Source: JAPOVO01 sp026708165 (GTDB lineage Bacteria > Chloroflexota > UBA11872 > VXNJ01). From it: a stretch of DNA of 64,000 nt. Numbering within the stretch: position 1 is the stretch's first letter; the number at the start of each line of letters is the position of its first letter. Where the stretch lies: positions 2,604,001 through 2,668,000 of the forward strand of contig OZ242360.1 of assembly GCA_965208775.1 (NCBI GenBank). The letters run 5' to 3'. This document shows, piece by piece, positions 36,875 through 46,122 of this stretch. A program made the position numbers and the translations under genes. The notes beneath the pieces were generated by a model that was not told the DNA's origin, did not search any database, and saw only the letters and a list, made by a program, of their open reading frames with translations.

Positions 36875-38208
36875 ACAGTGCATGGACATGGCGTCCCCTT
36901 GGAGAGTTGTTCGAGATCGGCGCGGGCAAGACGATGTCCGCCGCCGCGCGTCGGGGCCCCGACAAGACGCCTTTTCTTCGAACGTCGAACGTCCTCTGGG
37001 ACGAGATTGACCTGTCGACCGTCGATGAGATGTCCATCCCGGAGCGCGAGTTGCCCGCCAAGCTGTTAACGCGAGGCGACCTGCTCGTCTGCGAGGGCGG
37101 CGAGATAGGACGTGCGGCAATCTGGGATGGTCAGATCGAACCGATGTCGTTCCAGAACCACCTGCATCGGCTGCGGCCAATCGATTCGAACGTCGAGCCG
37201 CGCTTTTACGTGTTCTTCCTGCAATCGGGTTTCACGCAGCTAGGCATCTTCGAAGGCGCAGGCAACAGAACGACGATCCCCAACCTGTCCCGTAGCCGCT
37301 TGGCGGGGCTGGACGTGCCTCAGCCCCCGTTAGCTGAGCAACAGGCAATCAGCGCGGCGCTCAATACGGTGCGCGACGCACTCAAAGTACAGGACCGGAG
37401 TATCGAGATCTCACAAGACTTGAAACGCACCGCCATGCAGGCCCTCTTCGCCCGCGGCCTGCGCGGCGAACCTCAAAAGCACACCGACATCGGCCCCATC
37501 CCGGAGAGTTGGGAAGAGGCAACGCTAGGAGAATTGTGTGACATCACTAGTGGGGGGACTCCTCGGAAATCAGTCGCCGGGTTTTGGGGGGGAGTCATCC
37601 CTTGGGTCTCCGGCAAGGACCTGAAATGGCCTGTACTACATGATGCAATTGACCACGTTACGGATGAAGGAGTCCGAGCAGGTAGTCGATTGGCCTCCAA
37701 AGGATCTGTCTTGTTGCTGGTTCGAGGAATGGGGCTGGCGAAGGACCTTCCAGTCGCCGTGATTAGTCGGCCAATGGCATTCAATCAGGATATAAAGGCA
37801 CTCCTCCCTCGCGGCGAATGTCCGGGAAGCTTCTTGAGATCGGCGATCTACGCCGGTAAACAGCGGATGCTAAATCAGGTCGTGACGTCCGCACATGGGA
37901 CGATGACATTGAACCTCCATGATGTGCGGAACTTCAGAATCGCATGTCCGTCCGACCCGACCGAGTCCAACGAGATCGTTGCGATCCTCGACACGATCGA
38001 CCGCAAGATAGACCTCCACCGCCGCAAGCGCGCCACCCTCGACGACCTCTTCAAATCCCTCCTCCACAGGTTTATGACGGGTGAGCTCAGTGTGATCGAA
38101 CTGGATTTGACCGCGATTCCCACTCTAGGTCCAAAGGACGGAGGCGGAATCACTGAACCAATCATTGAAAAAGGAGAATTTGATGACATCCACCGGTATT
38201 CCCATTGA
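36871..38208 (+). CDS. hsdS: type I restriction-modification specificity subunit
   Basis: 445 aa with two target-recognition domains. The first runs over residues 5-155 and ends PPLAEQQAISAALNTV; the second starts at SWEEATLGELCDITSGGTP (about 210) and ends near 370, each followed by a conserved coiled-coil spacer (the second IDRKIDLHRRKRATLDDL). It names the bipartite DNA target of the HsdMS/HsdRMS complex. The last part of the gene (FKSLLHRFMTGE) is repeated twice more downstream as isolated 3' ends (see repeat entries). The gene end overlaps the next small gene by 26 bp. Confidence 0.93.
38023..38086 (+). repeat. hsdS 3'-end repeat, copy A (in hsdS)
   Basis: Encodes RKRATLDDLFKSLLHRFMTG, the conserved HsdS tail. 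Two further copies at 38689-38755 and 39298-39366 are 666 and 610 bp downstream (measured between their ATGAC steps). The three are clearly homologous at DNA level, and B and C resemble each other most (CTCCTCCACAAGCTAATGAC is identical). Confidence 0.88.
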
Positions 38209-38740
38209 GAGATTTCTCTTCGGGAATGAACATTGGAGATCCAACCGCGCCATAGACGAGATATGCGTTTACAGCGACTTGCTAGAAGAACTGCAAGACA
38301 CGATAGATGCTTTGGAAGTGCGCGGCAAAGATGAAGAGACTGCATTGGTCAACGCACAGGCAGTCATAAGTAGCTATGCGGTTGAAATCGCTATGAAATC
38401 CCTCTGGGCATTGGACAACTCTCCTGCAACCGTACCCCGTGGACGTCAGGGACATAACCTGCTCAGGATGTTCGACCGTCTGAAGCAAGAGACAGTGGAA
38501 TCGCTTGGGCGACTTCAGCTGACCAGGACAGTCCTCGAAGAATGCCCTTCACCTTTCCCTAGTAACAGATACTCGATGGAATGCGGCAGTAGAGACATCG
38601 TGGTCTACGATGCGGGGTTCCTTAGGCAGCTTGCACAGGTGCTTAGAGAGAAGCTGGATCAAACGAGGACGCAATCACTCTCCCCCACCGCAAACGCGCC
38701 ATCCTCGACGAACTCTTCAAGCCCCTCCTCCACAAGCTAA
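38183..38740 (+). CDS. HEPN-like small protein in the hsd operon
   Basis: 185 aa. AAGGAG six bases before the ATG at 38183 sets the start, inside the end of hsdS. The centre reads SYAVEIAMKSLWAL, then about 15 residues later GHNLLRMFDRL, the pattern of HEPN-type helical bundles (EIAxK...GHxLxxLF); I do not see a clear RX4-6H. The last 18 or so codons read out of frame through hsdS 3'-end copy B, so the natural protein probably ended earlier and this tail (rich in Ser and Pro) results from fusion. Its role could be RNA-targeting defence or a toxin; only position and fold resemblance support this. Confidence 0.7.
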   Translation: MTSTGIPIERFLFGNEHWRSNRAIDEICVYSDLLEELQDTIDALEVRGKDEETALVNAQAVISSYAVEIAMKSLWALDNSPATVPRGRQGHNLLRMFDRLKQETVESLGRLQLTRTVLEECPSPFPSNRYSMECGSRDIVVYDAGFLRQLAQVLREKLDQTRTQSLSPTANAPSSTNSSSPSSTS

Positions 38741-38755
38741 TGACCGGCGAAATCC
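38689..38755 (+). repeat. hsdS 3'-end repeat, copy B
   Basis: In the hsdS reading frame it encodes HRKRAILDELFKPLLHKLMT followed by GEIRVDDLDL, and that frame continues to a TGA at 38818-38820: a complete, intact HsdS C-terminus with no HsdS gene in front of it. It overlaps the 3' end of the HEPN-like gene in another frame. Confidence 0.88.
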
Positions 38756-38888
38756 GCGTTGATGATCTCGACTTGCACGTGATCAAGCAACCGCTTCACC
38801 TCGATGGAGAGATCCCTTGAGTGTGAAAGCCACCGCCCATTTGCCCACCTCCGCCGAAGCCAAATGCCAATGAAGATAAGGAGAACAG

Positions 38889-39350
38889 ATGATCGACCCG
38901 AATTCTAGGGCAGCCGGCTCGACCGACGACGACAAGCAGGTCTTTACATTGCCACTTGGCGACGATGTGGATAGGCAACTCTACGCACTTGAGAAAGCAC
39001 AGAAGGCTGTGTATGCGTTAGCCACAAAGCAAGGAGACCTCAAGGACCGGCTTGCTGAAGCCTTCACTGAACTCATTCGAATTGATGTATCGGCTGTTCC
39101 TGCTCACCTCCAGTCCGACTACAAGTGGATCAAGAACTCTCTGACAAGCAAGTCTGCCAAGCAACGCGCTTTTGCCCAGGGTAGATGGGTTGAAGGTGTC
39201 GAAGGTCGAATCGGCGCAACTCTGGCGTATATGCGACGGAAGAAGACGGAGGAAATAGCCGACCGCATCACCCAATTCGCGTCTCAACTAGAGGACGCAG
39301 TAAGCGCACCATCCTTGACGACCCCTTCAAGTCCCTCCTCCACAAGCTAA
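38889..39350 (+). CDS. unknown small protein in the hsd operon, 153 aa
   Basis: Not recognised. AAGGAG lies five bases before the ATG. The body is helical and charged (LYALEKAQKAVYALATKQGD, then LQSDYKWIKNSL, GRIGATLAYMRRKKTEEIAD), with no membrane segment. The final 15 codons run out of frame through hsdS 3'-end copy C, the same arrangement as in the previous gene, so the natural end may be lost. It is probably co-transcribed with hsdS and the helicase. Confidence 0.68.
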   Translation: MIDPNSRAAGSTDDDKQVFTLPLGDDVDRQLYALEKAQKAVYALATKQGDLKDRLAEAFTELIRIDVSAVPAHLQSDYKWIKNSLTSKSAKQRAFAQGRWVEGVEGRIGATLAYMRRKKTEEIADRITQFASQLEDAVSAPSLTTPSSPSSTS

Positions 39351-39366
39351 TGACCGGTGAGATACG
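39298..39366 (+). repeat. hsdS 3'-end repeat, copy C
   Basis: In the hsdS frame it encodes RSKRTILDDPFKSLLHKLMT, then GEIRAEEHDLSAIGRPAG, and runs to a TAG that overlaps the helicase start at 39442. It is the copy that joins directly to the next full-length gene, so it may be the original hsdS end. Confidence 0.88.
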
Positions 39367-39441
39367 GGCAGAAGAGCATGACCTCTCAGCAATCGGAAGA
39401 CCAGCCGGCCGTAAGCTCGGTGAGATGAGACGACCACGCAT

Positions 39442-41415
39442 ATGTCAATAGAAAACCAGCCAACACCATGGCTCGAAGGGATCGAGGGCAGCGTTGCCCA
39501 CGAGCTAATTGAGTCGGATGCACAGGTCATCCGCGTGGTAGCGGGACCTGGATCAGGGAAGACGACCTGTCTCAAGCGCCGACTCCAGCGTCTAATCCAG
39601 AAGGACGAGATCGATCCAAAGACGGTGTTCGTTGGAACGTTCACGAGGGCGATCTCAAGAGAGTTGAGAGAGGCGCTTGGTACGGAAGTTCGAATTTCGA
39701 CGCTCCATTCACTAGCTTACGGACTGCTTCGAAAGTACCCGGCTGCGTGTCAGGGGATGCAATTGCGTTTTCTTCTGAGATTTGAAGAGGATGCATTGCT
39801 ATATGACGTCGAAGGGGTCGCCAAGTCGATAGGCAACATACACAAGCGCCGAGAAGCGCTTCGGATGTTACAGGCCAGTAGGTCGCAACGGGCAAAGTAC
39901 GCGAATGCCAGATTTGATGGTGCCGTTAGACGTTGGTTGCAACGGCACCGAGCAATGTTAATAGGGGAGGTTGTCCATCTTTGTGTAGTCGGACTGGAGA
40001 GCGACGACATTCCTTCCGGGTCTTTTGGTCACGTGGTGATCGACGAATATCAGGACCTCACTGCCGCAGAGCAGGAACTGGTGCGTCTCGTCTGGTCCAC
40101 GACGGGATCTCTGACAGTGTTAGGGGATAACGACCAATCGATATACGGCTTTCGATTTAACCATCCTGACGGGATTGCAGACTTCCATCTAGCTTGGCCT
40201 CAATGCAAAGACTTGACATTCATTGATAACCGCCGTTGTGGAGAACGTATCCTCGACGTAGCTAACTTGATGATGGCCGAAGCCAGTGGCACGAAACCGC
40301 CGATGAACTCAAAGAGTGCGCGTGTTGGCGAACTGAAGGCCGTTCAGTGGAACACTCTCGATGACGAGATTACTGGTCTGGCAAATGTCATCAACTCCTA
40401 TGCAGACGAGTCGTTTCTCGTCCTCGTTCCTCGTCGCTTCATCGGCTATCGCTTGGCTGACGCAATTGGAAGTGACGCGAGAACGACGTTTTCTGAGCAG
40501 GCGTTAGAACACTCCATCGCGCAGGAGTGCTTTGCTACCGTGTCACTATTGGCCAACCCGGAAGACTTCGTAGCGGCTCGCGCCTATCTTGGATTTCATG
40601 GTACGAGTCGAAAGCAGGCACCGGGTCGTAATGCGGAAGCCTACGCTAGTCTGCCGACAAACATTGGCGGCCACGAGATGATCCGGCAGATTGCAACTCA
40701 GAAGGTCAACATCTCTGGGACAGGACAGAGCCATATTCAGGAACGAGCGAAGAAGGCAGTTCAACTAATTGACTGCTCCTTGACACCAACAGAGACCATA
40801 GACCTTGCGTTCAATGATTCACTGGCAAACGAAGAACAGGATGATGAAAAGCGGCGCTGGTTGGCCGAACACCTGCGAGAGCTTAGGGACGCGGCGCACG
40901 AATTGTTGATGCGACCAGACACGCCTACCTTGTCGAAGGTCATTGAGACGATGAGGTACCAGATTGCTACTCGCGCACCTTTGCAAAGTTCCGATGACGA
41001 GGAGCCTCGCGTGAAAATCATGACACTTCATTCAGCTAAGGGACTCGAAGCCGACAACGTCGTAATTGCAGGTGTTGCCGATCAATTCATGCCGGGTACT
41101 GAAACCGATCAAAATGTCATTGCGGAACAGAGACGACTGCTTTACGTGGCGGTTACACGTGCCAGAGACCGTCTGATCATTTCGTGGCCTCGAAGAATCA
41201 GGACAGCCGACCTGATGAAGAATATGGGACGCCGAGGCCAGGTAACCACCACGAACGGCGAAAAATGGGGCATCACGTCACGCTGTTCCCTGCTTCCTCA
41301 AGGTCTGAGCGGCGTCATAACTGGTTCCCAGCTACTTGCCTCAGCGATTGAGGAAGCGGCGAGCCGTGGAGAAAGCCGTGCGCGCCACGCTCTCAAACAT
41401 GCTGCCCCAGGTTAG
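39442..41415 (+). CDS. UvrD/PcrA-like superfamily 1 helicase
   Basis: 657 aa. AGPGSGKT at 34-41 (Walker A), VGTFTRAISRELREAL (motif Ia), HVVIDEYQDLTAAE (motif II, DEYQD), LGDNDQSIYGFRF (motif III), IMTLHSAKGLEADNVVIAG (motif V) and LYVAVTRARDRLIISW (motif VI) are all present, so it should be an active 3'-5' DNA translocase. It is shorter than PcrA and lacks the usual 2B insertion length. UvrD-like proteins partner nucleases in several defence systems (for example GajB), but no GajA-like gene is here. It sits inside the type I RM operon, after the third hsdS tail. Confidence 0.9.
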   Translation: MSIENQPTPWLEGIEGSVAHELIESDAQVIRVVAGPGSGKTTCLKRRLQRLIQKDEIDPKTVFVGTFTRAISRELREALGTEVRISTLHSLAYGLLRKYPAACQGMQLRFLLRFEEDALLYDVEGVAKSIGNIHKRREALRMLQASRSQRAKYANARFDGAVRRWLQRHRAMLIGEVVHLCVVGLESDDIPSGSFGHVVIDEYQDLTAAEQELVRLVWSTTGSLTVLGDNDQSIYGFRFNHPDGIADFHLAWPQCKDLTFIDNRRCGERILDVANLMMAEASGTKPPMNSKSARVGELKAVQWNTLDDEITGLANVINSYADESFLVLVPRRFIGYRLADAIGSDARTTFSEQALEHSIAQECFATVSLLANPEDFVAARAYLGFHGTSRKQAPGRNAEAYASLPTNIGGHEMIRQIATQKVNISGTGQSHIQERAKKAVQLIDCSLTPTETIDLAFNDSLANEEQDDEKRRWLAEHLRELRDAAHELLMRPDTPTLSKVIETMRYQIATRAPLQSSDDEEPRVKIMTLHSAKGLEADNVVIAGVADQFMPGTETDQNVIAEQRRLLYVAVTRARDRLIISWPRRIRTADLMKNMGRRGQVTTTNGEKWGITSRCSLLPQGLSGVITGSQLLASAIEEAASRGESRARHALKHAAPG

Positions 41416-41593
41416 ATTCCGCGTCCTTCATCACGATTCCCGCGCCCACTACGGCTTGCAGGTAGCGGATTACTGCTGCTGGGCGATCTTCAGGAAACAC
41501 GAGCGGGGAGATTCGGCCCACTTCAACATAATCGGGAGCGCAGTGCGCAGCGAGTTCGACATCTTTCGGACAGGATCGACGTATTGCTACTGA
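41396..41593 (+). pseudogene. DUF3800-type protein, C-terminal remnant
   Basis: The 60 residues from QVRFRVLHHDSRAHYG through GLQVADYCCWAIFRKHERGD to the Tyr-rich end match the usual DUF3800 C-terminus (an RNase H-like family common in mobile elements and defence islands). The N-terminal two thirds are absent; the open frame starts inside the 3' end of the helicase gene with no ribosome-binding site. It looks like a stump left by deletion. Confidence 0.6.
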
Positions 41594-41809
41594 ATATGCC
41601 GATTTGCAGACAAAAAACGACCTCCCCGACTACTCCGTTTCCGCGGAGAGCACCCGTGACTCTCTTGTCATCGGGGAGGGACCTTTGATCGACGATAACG
41701 CGCAAATGCAGGATGCGGCCAACAAACGCAAGACGCGGCCAACTTCCAGCCGGGCATTCAAAGAAGCCGCTGAGACTCACGCCGCCCCGCTCGAAGTGAG
41801 GAAACGGCA

Positions 41810-42121
41810 ATGAACCCACGTATCTTCATCCCGAGGGACGCCCTTGCCACATTCTGCCGAGAAAATGGGATAGGGCGCTTGGCCGTCTTCGGCTCTGCGC
41901 TGCGCGAAGACTTCGGACCCGAAAGCGACATCGACCTGCTGGTCGAGTTTGAGCCGGACCGCGTTCCCGGGCTTTTCGGGCTGGCCGGTTTGGAGTTGCA
42001 ATTGTCCGAACTGTTCGGCAGGCAGGTAGACCTTGTGACGCTCTCCGCCATTGAGCAGAGTCGGAACTATATCCGCCGAAAAGCTATTCTCGATTCCGCC
42101 GAGGAAGTCTATGCGGCGTGA
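41810..42121 (+). CDS. mntA: MntA-like minimal nucleotidyltransferase antitoxin
   Basis: 103 aa with the nucleotidyltransferase signature VFGSALREDFGPESDIDLLV (G28, S29, then the metal-binding pair D40 and D42). In the MntA-HepT system this enzyme adds AMP to a Tyr of the HEPN toxin and so inactivates it. The next gene is the matching HEPN protein, overlapping by 11 bp. It is placed between the helicase and hsdR in the RM operon. The ATG follows GAGGAAACGGCA. Confidence 0.88.
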   Translation: MNPRIFIPRDALATFCRENGIGRLAVFGSALREDFGPESDIDLLVEFEPDRVPGLFGLAGLELQLSELFGRQVDLVTLSAIEQSRNYIRRKAILDSAEEVYAA

Positions 42122-42476
42122 CGACGCATACCTGCTGGACATGCTCCTGTCGTCCCGGGACGCGGTCGAGTTTGCCTCCGATATCACCTACGCGGAGTTC
42201 TGGGAGAGCCGTCTTCACCGGAATGCAATCTTGAAGTCGATTGAAATAGTCGGCGAGGCCGCGTCTCGCGTAAGCGCTGGAGCTAGAGAGGCCCACAACG
42301 AAATTCCATGGGGCGAAATTATCGGAATGCGCAATCGCATCGTGCACGCCTATTTCGAAATTGATATCGAGCTTGTTTGGAGAGTCGTAAAGGACGATCT
42401 GCCGAAGCTCATTACCCGGCTTGATAGAATAGTGCCTCCCGACCCGAGTCGTAAGCGGACCAGTGAAGATAACTGA
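42111..42476 (+). CDS. hepT: HepT-like HEPN toxin (DUF86)
   Basis: 121 aa from the ATG at 42111, which has GAGG six bases upstream and overlaps mntA; the longer upstream frame lies inside mntA. The HEPN active site is complete: R74-NRIV-H79-A-Y81 (RX4HXY), where Arg and His are the ribonuclease residues and Tyr is the AMP acceptor known from HepT. The surrounding helices (LHRNAILKSIEIVGEAASRV, PWGEIIGMRNRIVHAYFEID) are typical. With mntA it forms a toxin-antitoxin pair inside the RM operon; its end overlaps hsdR by 14 bp. Confidence 0.9.
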   Translation: MRRDDAYLLDMLLSSRDAVEFASDITYAEFWESRLHRNAILKSIEIVGEAASRVSAGAREAHNEIPWGEIIGMRNRIVHAYFEIDIELVWRVVKDDLPKLITRLDRIVPPDPSRKRTSEDN

Positions 42477-45405
42477 AGCGGACGTCGCGCAGTTTCCGAT
42501 GGTCCGCCACGCGGCGGAGATCGGCTGGACCCCCATCCCGCCAGGTGCCGCCAAGCGAAAGCGCGGCGGCGAAACCGGGATGCTCTTACGTGGCGAGCTC
42601 GAAGCCAGACTGGCCGCCTTCAATCCGTGGATGTCGTCCGACGCCATACGCCAAGTCGTCGAGCGGATCGAGGCCCTGCCGCCCACCATCGAGGGCAACT
42701 GCGAGATGCTCGGCTGGCTGCGCGGCGAGCGGCAGTCGCACGACGAAACCGAGAACCTGAATCGGCGCGTCCGGCTGATCGACTTCGACTCGCCCGCCGC
42801 CAACAGGTTTCACGTCACCTGGGAATGGCGGCTCAAGCCCCCCGCGCGCAAGGCCAACCGCGCCGACGTGATGTTCGTCGTCAACGGCGTTCCTGTCGCC
42901 ATCGTCGAGCACAAGAACCCCAAGGACGCCAACGCCATCGAACGCGGCGTCAAGCAGCTCAAGCGCTACGAGATAGAGACCCCCGAGCTACTCGGCTCCC
43001 CGCAGCTGTTCAACGTGACCCACGTTCTCGACTACTGGTACGGCGCTACCTGGAACGCCAACCGGCGCTACATGGCGCGCTGGAAACGGCAACGAGAGGA
43101 AACCTACAGGTTCGCCGTTCAGTCGTTCTTTGAGCCGACCGACTTCCTGCGCACGCTGCGCGACTGGATTCTGTTCTACGTCGAGGACGGCGAGACTCGA
43201 AAGTCGGTCTTGCGCCAGCATCAGCGCCGCGCCATCGACCGCATAGTCGAGCGCTGCTCCGAGCCTGACAGGCGGCGCGGACTCATTTGGCACACCCAGG
43301 GTTCCGGCAAGACCTTCACCCTCCTCACCGCCGCCCGCCTGATCCTGGAGCGTAAGGCGGAGTTCCAAACGCCTACGGTGGTGGTGGTCGTCGACCGTAC
43401 CGAGCTCGAGGGTCAGCTTGAAGGTTGGGTCGAGAGGCTGCTCGGGGAGATGAAGCAGCAGGACATTCCGGTCTGGCGCGCCGGCTCAAGAGCCGAGCTC
43501 CGTGAGATTCTCGCGACCGACAAGCGCGGCCTGGTCATCTCGATGATCCACAAGTTCGAGGGAATCCAGAAGAACGCCAACGTCCGCGGCAACATTTTCG
43601 TCTTCATCGACGAAGCGCACCGCTCCGTCGCCAGGGACCTCGGGACCTATCTCATGGCGGCCCTGCCCAACGCTACGATCATCGGCTTTACCGGCACGCC
43701 CATAGACAGGACGCAGCACGGACAAGGCACTTTCGTGATTTTCGGTGCCGACGACGACCGGGGCTATCTCGACAAGTACACCATCGCCGAGTCGATAGAA
43801 GACGAGACCACCCTGCCGATCCGGCATACGATGGCATCGAGTGAGATGACTGTCCCGACCGAGAGGCTGGACAAGGAGTTCTTCGAACTGGCCACGGCCG
43901 AGGAAGTCACCGACGTCGAACAGCTCAACAGGGTCCTCGACCGGGCGGTAGACCTCCGCGCGTTTCTGACCGCCGACGACCGAATCGAGAAAGTCGCCGC
44001 GTTCGTTGCCAAGCACTTCAGGGAGAATGTACAGCCCCTGGGCTACAAGGCGTTTCTGGTCGGAGTCAACCGCGAAGCCTGCGCCAAATACAAGCAAGCC
44101 CTCGACAGGTTTCTGCCGCCCGAATGGTCAATGCCGGTCTACTCCGCAAACCCAGACGACATAGTCGACCGCCCGCTTGTCGCCGAGCTCCAGCTATCGC
44201 GTGCCCAGGAGTCGGACGTCCGGCTCTTGTTCAAGAGGGCCAACGAAAACCCGAAGATTCTGATCGTCACCGACAAGCTCCTTACAGGCTACGACGCGTC
44301 ATTGCTCTACTGCATGTATTTGGACAAGCCGATGCGCGACCATGTGCTCCTGCAGGCGATAGCCAGAGTGAATCGCCCCTACGTGGACGCGAACGGCGTC
44401 CGCAAGCCCATAGGCTTGGTCATCGACTTCGTGGGCGTTCTGCGCGAGTTGAAGAAATCGCTGCGGTTCGACAGCTCCGACGTTGAAGGTGTGATCCAAG
44501 ACCTCGATCTGCTGTTCAGGGACTTTGTCACGAAGATTCATGAGGTGGCGGTCGGATATCTCCACGACCTGCCGGAAATTACCGATGATGAAGCCTTGGA
44601 AAAGGTCGTCTTCGGGCGATTTCTCGACCCCGAGCAGCGCAAGGAGTTCTTCGAGAAATTCAAGCAGATCGAGGCGCTCTGGGAAATCCTCTCGCCCTCG
44701 CCCGAGTTGCGCGATTACATCGATTCGTTCCGGCAGCTTGTCGCCTTGTACGCCGCCGTGCGCGGTGCCTATGCGCCCGGAGTCAGTTTCAGTGCAGATC
44801 TGGCTAACAAGACGAGATCCATGGTGCAGGCGCGCACTGCCCAGGATGGTCCCGACTACTTCACAAAGTCCGTTACGTTCGACTTGCCCACCCTCAAAGC
44901 GCTGCGAGAAGAGCCGGGATCAGACGAGGCCAAGATATTCAATCTTGTGCGGGGTCTACGAGTAGAAATCCAACGCGACCGGGACATGGCGCCCGTGCTT
45001 CAAACCCTTAAGGAACGCGCTGAGCGCATCCTTCAGGAATTCCAAAACCGCAACGTGGACAGCCTTGCCGCGATGAACCTGCTGGAGCAATTGGCAGACG
45101 AAAAGGAAGCCGCAGTCGAAGCCGCGAACGATAGCGGTCTGTCGTCTCGGGGATTCGGCGTTTACTGGACTCTCAGGGAAGACAGCGCTCTGGAAGCGGC
45201 AGGGATTCCCGCCGCGGAGCTGGCCGAAGAGGCGGAAACGCTATCTGCCCGCTTTCCGAACGCCGCCGTAAACGCCGACGAGGCGCGTAGACTCCGAGCC
45301 GCCCTGTATCTTCCGCTTCTCAAACTTGACAACGAGGAGCGTATCCGAATCATCGATGCGATACTCGGAATCCTGCTTGACGTGGACTCGGATGCGCATA
45401 GCTGA
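42463..45405 (+). CDS. hsdR: type I restriction endonuclease subunit
   Basis: 980 aa. The N-terminal PD-(D/E)XK nuclease shows RADVMFVVNGVPVAIVEHKN (about residues 134-154). The SF2 translocase follows: HTQGSGKT (about 277), FVFIDEAHRS (about 380), IIGFTGTPIDR and the C-terminal RecA domain ILIVTDKLLTGYDASLLYCM ... QAIARVNR. It completes the M/S/R set although five genes lie between hsdS and hsdR. GTG start at 42463. Length fits the family (about 1000 aa). The helical C-terminal domain would contact HsdM. Confidence 0.95.
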   Translation: MKITEADVAQFPMVRHAAEIGWTPIPPGAAKRKRGGETGMLLRGELEARLAAFNPWMSSDAIRQVVERIEALPPTIEGNCEMLGWLRGERQSHDETENLNRRVRLIDFDSPAANRFHVTWEWRLKPPARKANRADVMFVVNGVPVAIVEHKNPKDANAIERGVKQLKRYEIETPELLGSPQLFNVTHVLDYWYGATWNANRRYMARWKRQREETYRFAVQSFFEPTDFLRTLRDWILFYVEDGETRKSVLRQHQRRAIDRIVERCSEPDRRRGLIWHTQGSGKTFTLLTAARLILERKAEFQTPTVVVVVDRTELEGQLEGWVERLLGEMKQQDIPVWRAGSRAELREILATDKRGLVISMIHKFEGIQKNANVRGNIFVFIDEAHRSVARDLGTYLMAALPNATIIGFTGTPIDRTQHGQGTFVIFGADDDRGYLDKYTIAESIEDETTLPIRHTMASSEMTVPTERLDKEFFELATAEEVTDVEQLNRVLDRAVDLRAFLTADDRIEKVAAFVAKHFRENVQPLGYKAFLVGVNREACAKYKQALDRFLPPEWSMPVYSANPDDIVDRPLVAELQLSRAQESDVRLLFKRANENPKILIVTDKLLTGYDASLLYCMYLDKPMRDHVLLQAIARVNRPYVDANGVRKPIGLVIDFVGVLRELKKSLRFDSSDVEGVIQDLDLLFRDFVTKIHEVAVGYLHDLPEITDDEALEKVVFGRFLDPEQRKEFFEKFKQIEALWEILSPSPELRDYIDSFRQLVALYAAVRGAYAPGVSFSADLANKTRSMVQARTAQDGPDYFTKSVTFDLPTLKALREEPGSDEAKIFNLVRGLRVEIQRDRDMAPVLQTLKERAERILQEFQNRNVDSLAAMNLLEQLADEKEAAVEAANDSGLSSRGFGVYWTLREDSALEAAGIPAAELAEEAETLSARFPNAAVNADEARRLRAALYLPLLKLDNEERIRIIDAILGILLDVDSDAHS

Positions 45406-45700
45406 GGAGCGCCGCCGGGTCATTCGTGATCGCGTCGAATACTGGACTCAACGACTCAGCGTCGCCCCCAGGGTTGTTCGCGTGCAGCACATGACTCGCA
45501 AGTGGGCTTCCTGCTCAACATCTGGTGTTCTCACATTCGCGATCGATCTGGCTGAACAGGAACCCGGATTTCGAGACTTCGCCATAGTCCACGAGCTATT
45601 GCACCTGCGCGTTCCCAACCACGGAAAGCTGTTCAAGGCGTTGATGACCGTTCATGTACCAGACTGGAGAAAGTATGAAGTGGGCAGGAACCATTTGTGA
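45392..45700 (+). CDS. YgjP-like metallopeptidase (DUF45), RM-associated
   Basis: 102 aa from the ATG at 45392, overlapping the hsdR stop. It contains RKWASCSTSGVLTF, then AIVHELLHLRVPNHGKLF, i.e. the HExxH zinc motif with the NHG...F extension of the YgjP/WLM-like family. Short versions of this family commonly follow hsdR in type I operons; their role there is unknown. It is probably the last gene of the operon. Confidence 0.85.
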   Translation: MRIAEERRRVIRDRVEYWTQRLSVAPRVVRVQHMTRKWASCSTSGVLTFAIDLAEQEPGFRDFAIVHELLHLRVPNHGKLFKALMTVHVPDWRKYEVGRNHL

Positions 45701-46122
45701 CCTGCGCTCCAAAATCTGTCCCCGGACATAAATCGGGATTTGCGGCCGGAGTCTGCTTCCCTAGCTGACTGCTGAATACCGCGACCAAGTCAGCTGCCGC
45801 GCGGAGCCAACGAGCATTCGTGAAGCCGACTCGATCTAGGTGGACGAGTAGAGACTCCTACCGGTCAATCACGCTGCTTTCTCGGATTGGAGGGCGCCAA
45901 TCTGGTTTGGCCATGGGCAGGTTTCAGGCACCGTTCGACGCCGCCTTGATCCTCACTAAGCAGACTTAGGGTTGCGCTTGCGGGTGGTGAATCGTTCGAT
46001 TCGAGCCTGTCAGCGCTGACCAATTCAAGCCACCTCAACTGCATCAGTGGGCAGTCGATTCCAATGCGTCGTTCCAGTCCCGTCGTTTCCATTGGCGTTT
46101 CAAAGAGGCACGCGAGCAGACG
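45701..46122. other. intergenic, about 420 bp
   Basis: No supported gene. A 75-codon minus-strand frame (45865-46092) has no ribosome-binding site or recognisable product. The type I operon must end transcription here, but I see no classical terminator. Confidence 0.4.

Noticed and set aside
39442..41415. Gabija (gajAB) because of the UvrD-like helicase
   Set aside because: No GajA-type ATPase/TOPRIM gene lies on either side; the helicase is embedded in the type I RM operon.
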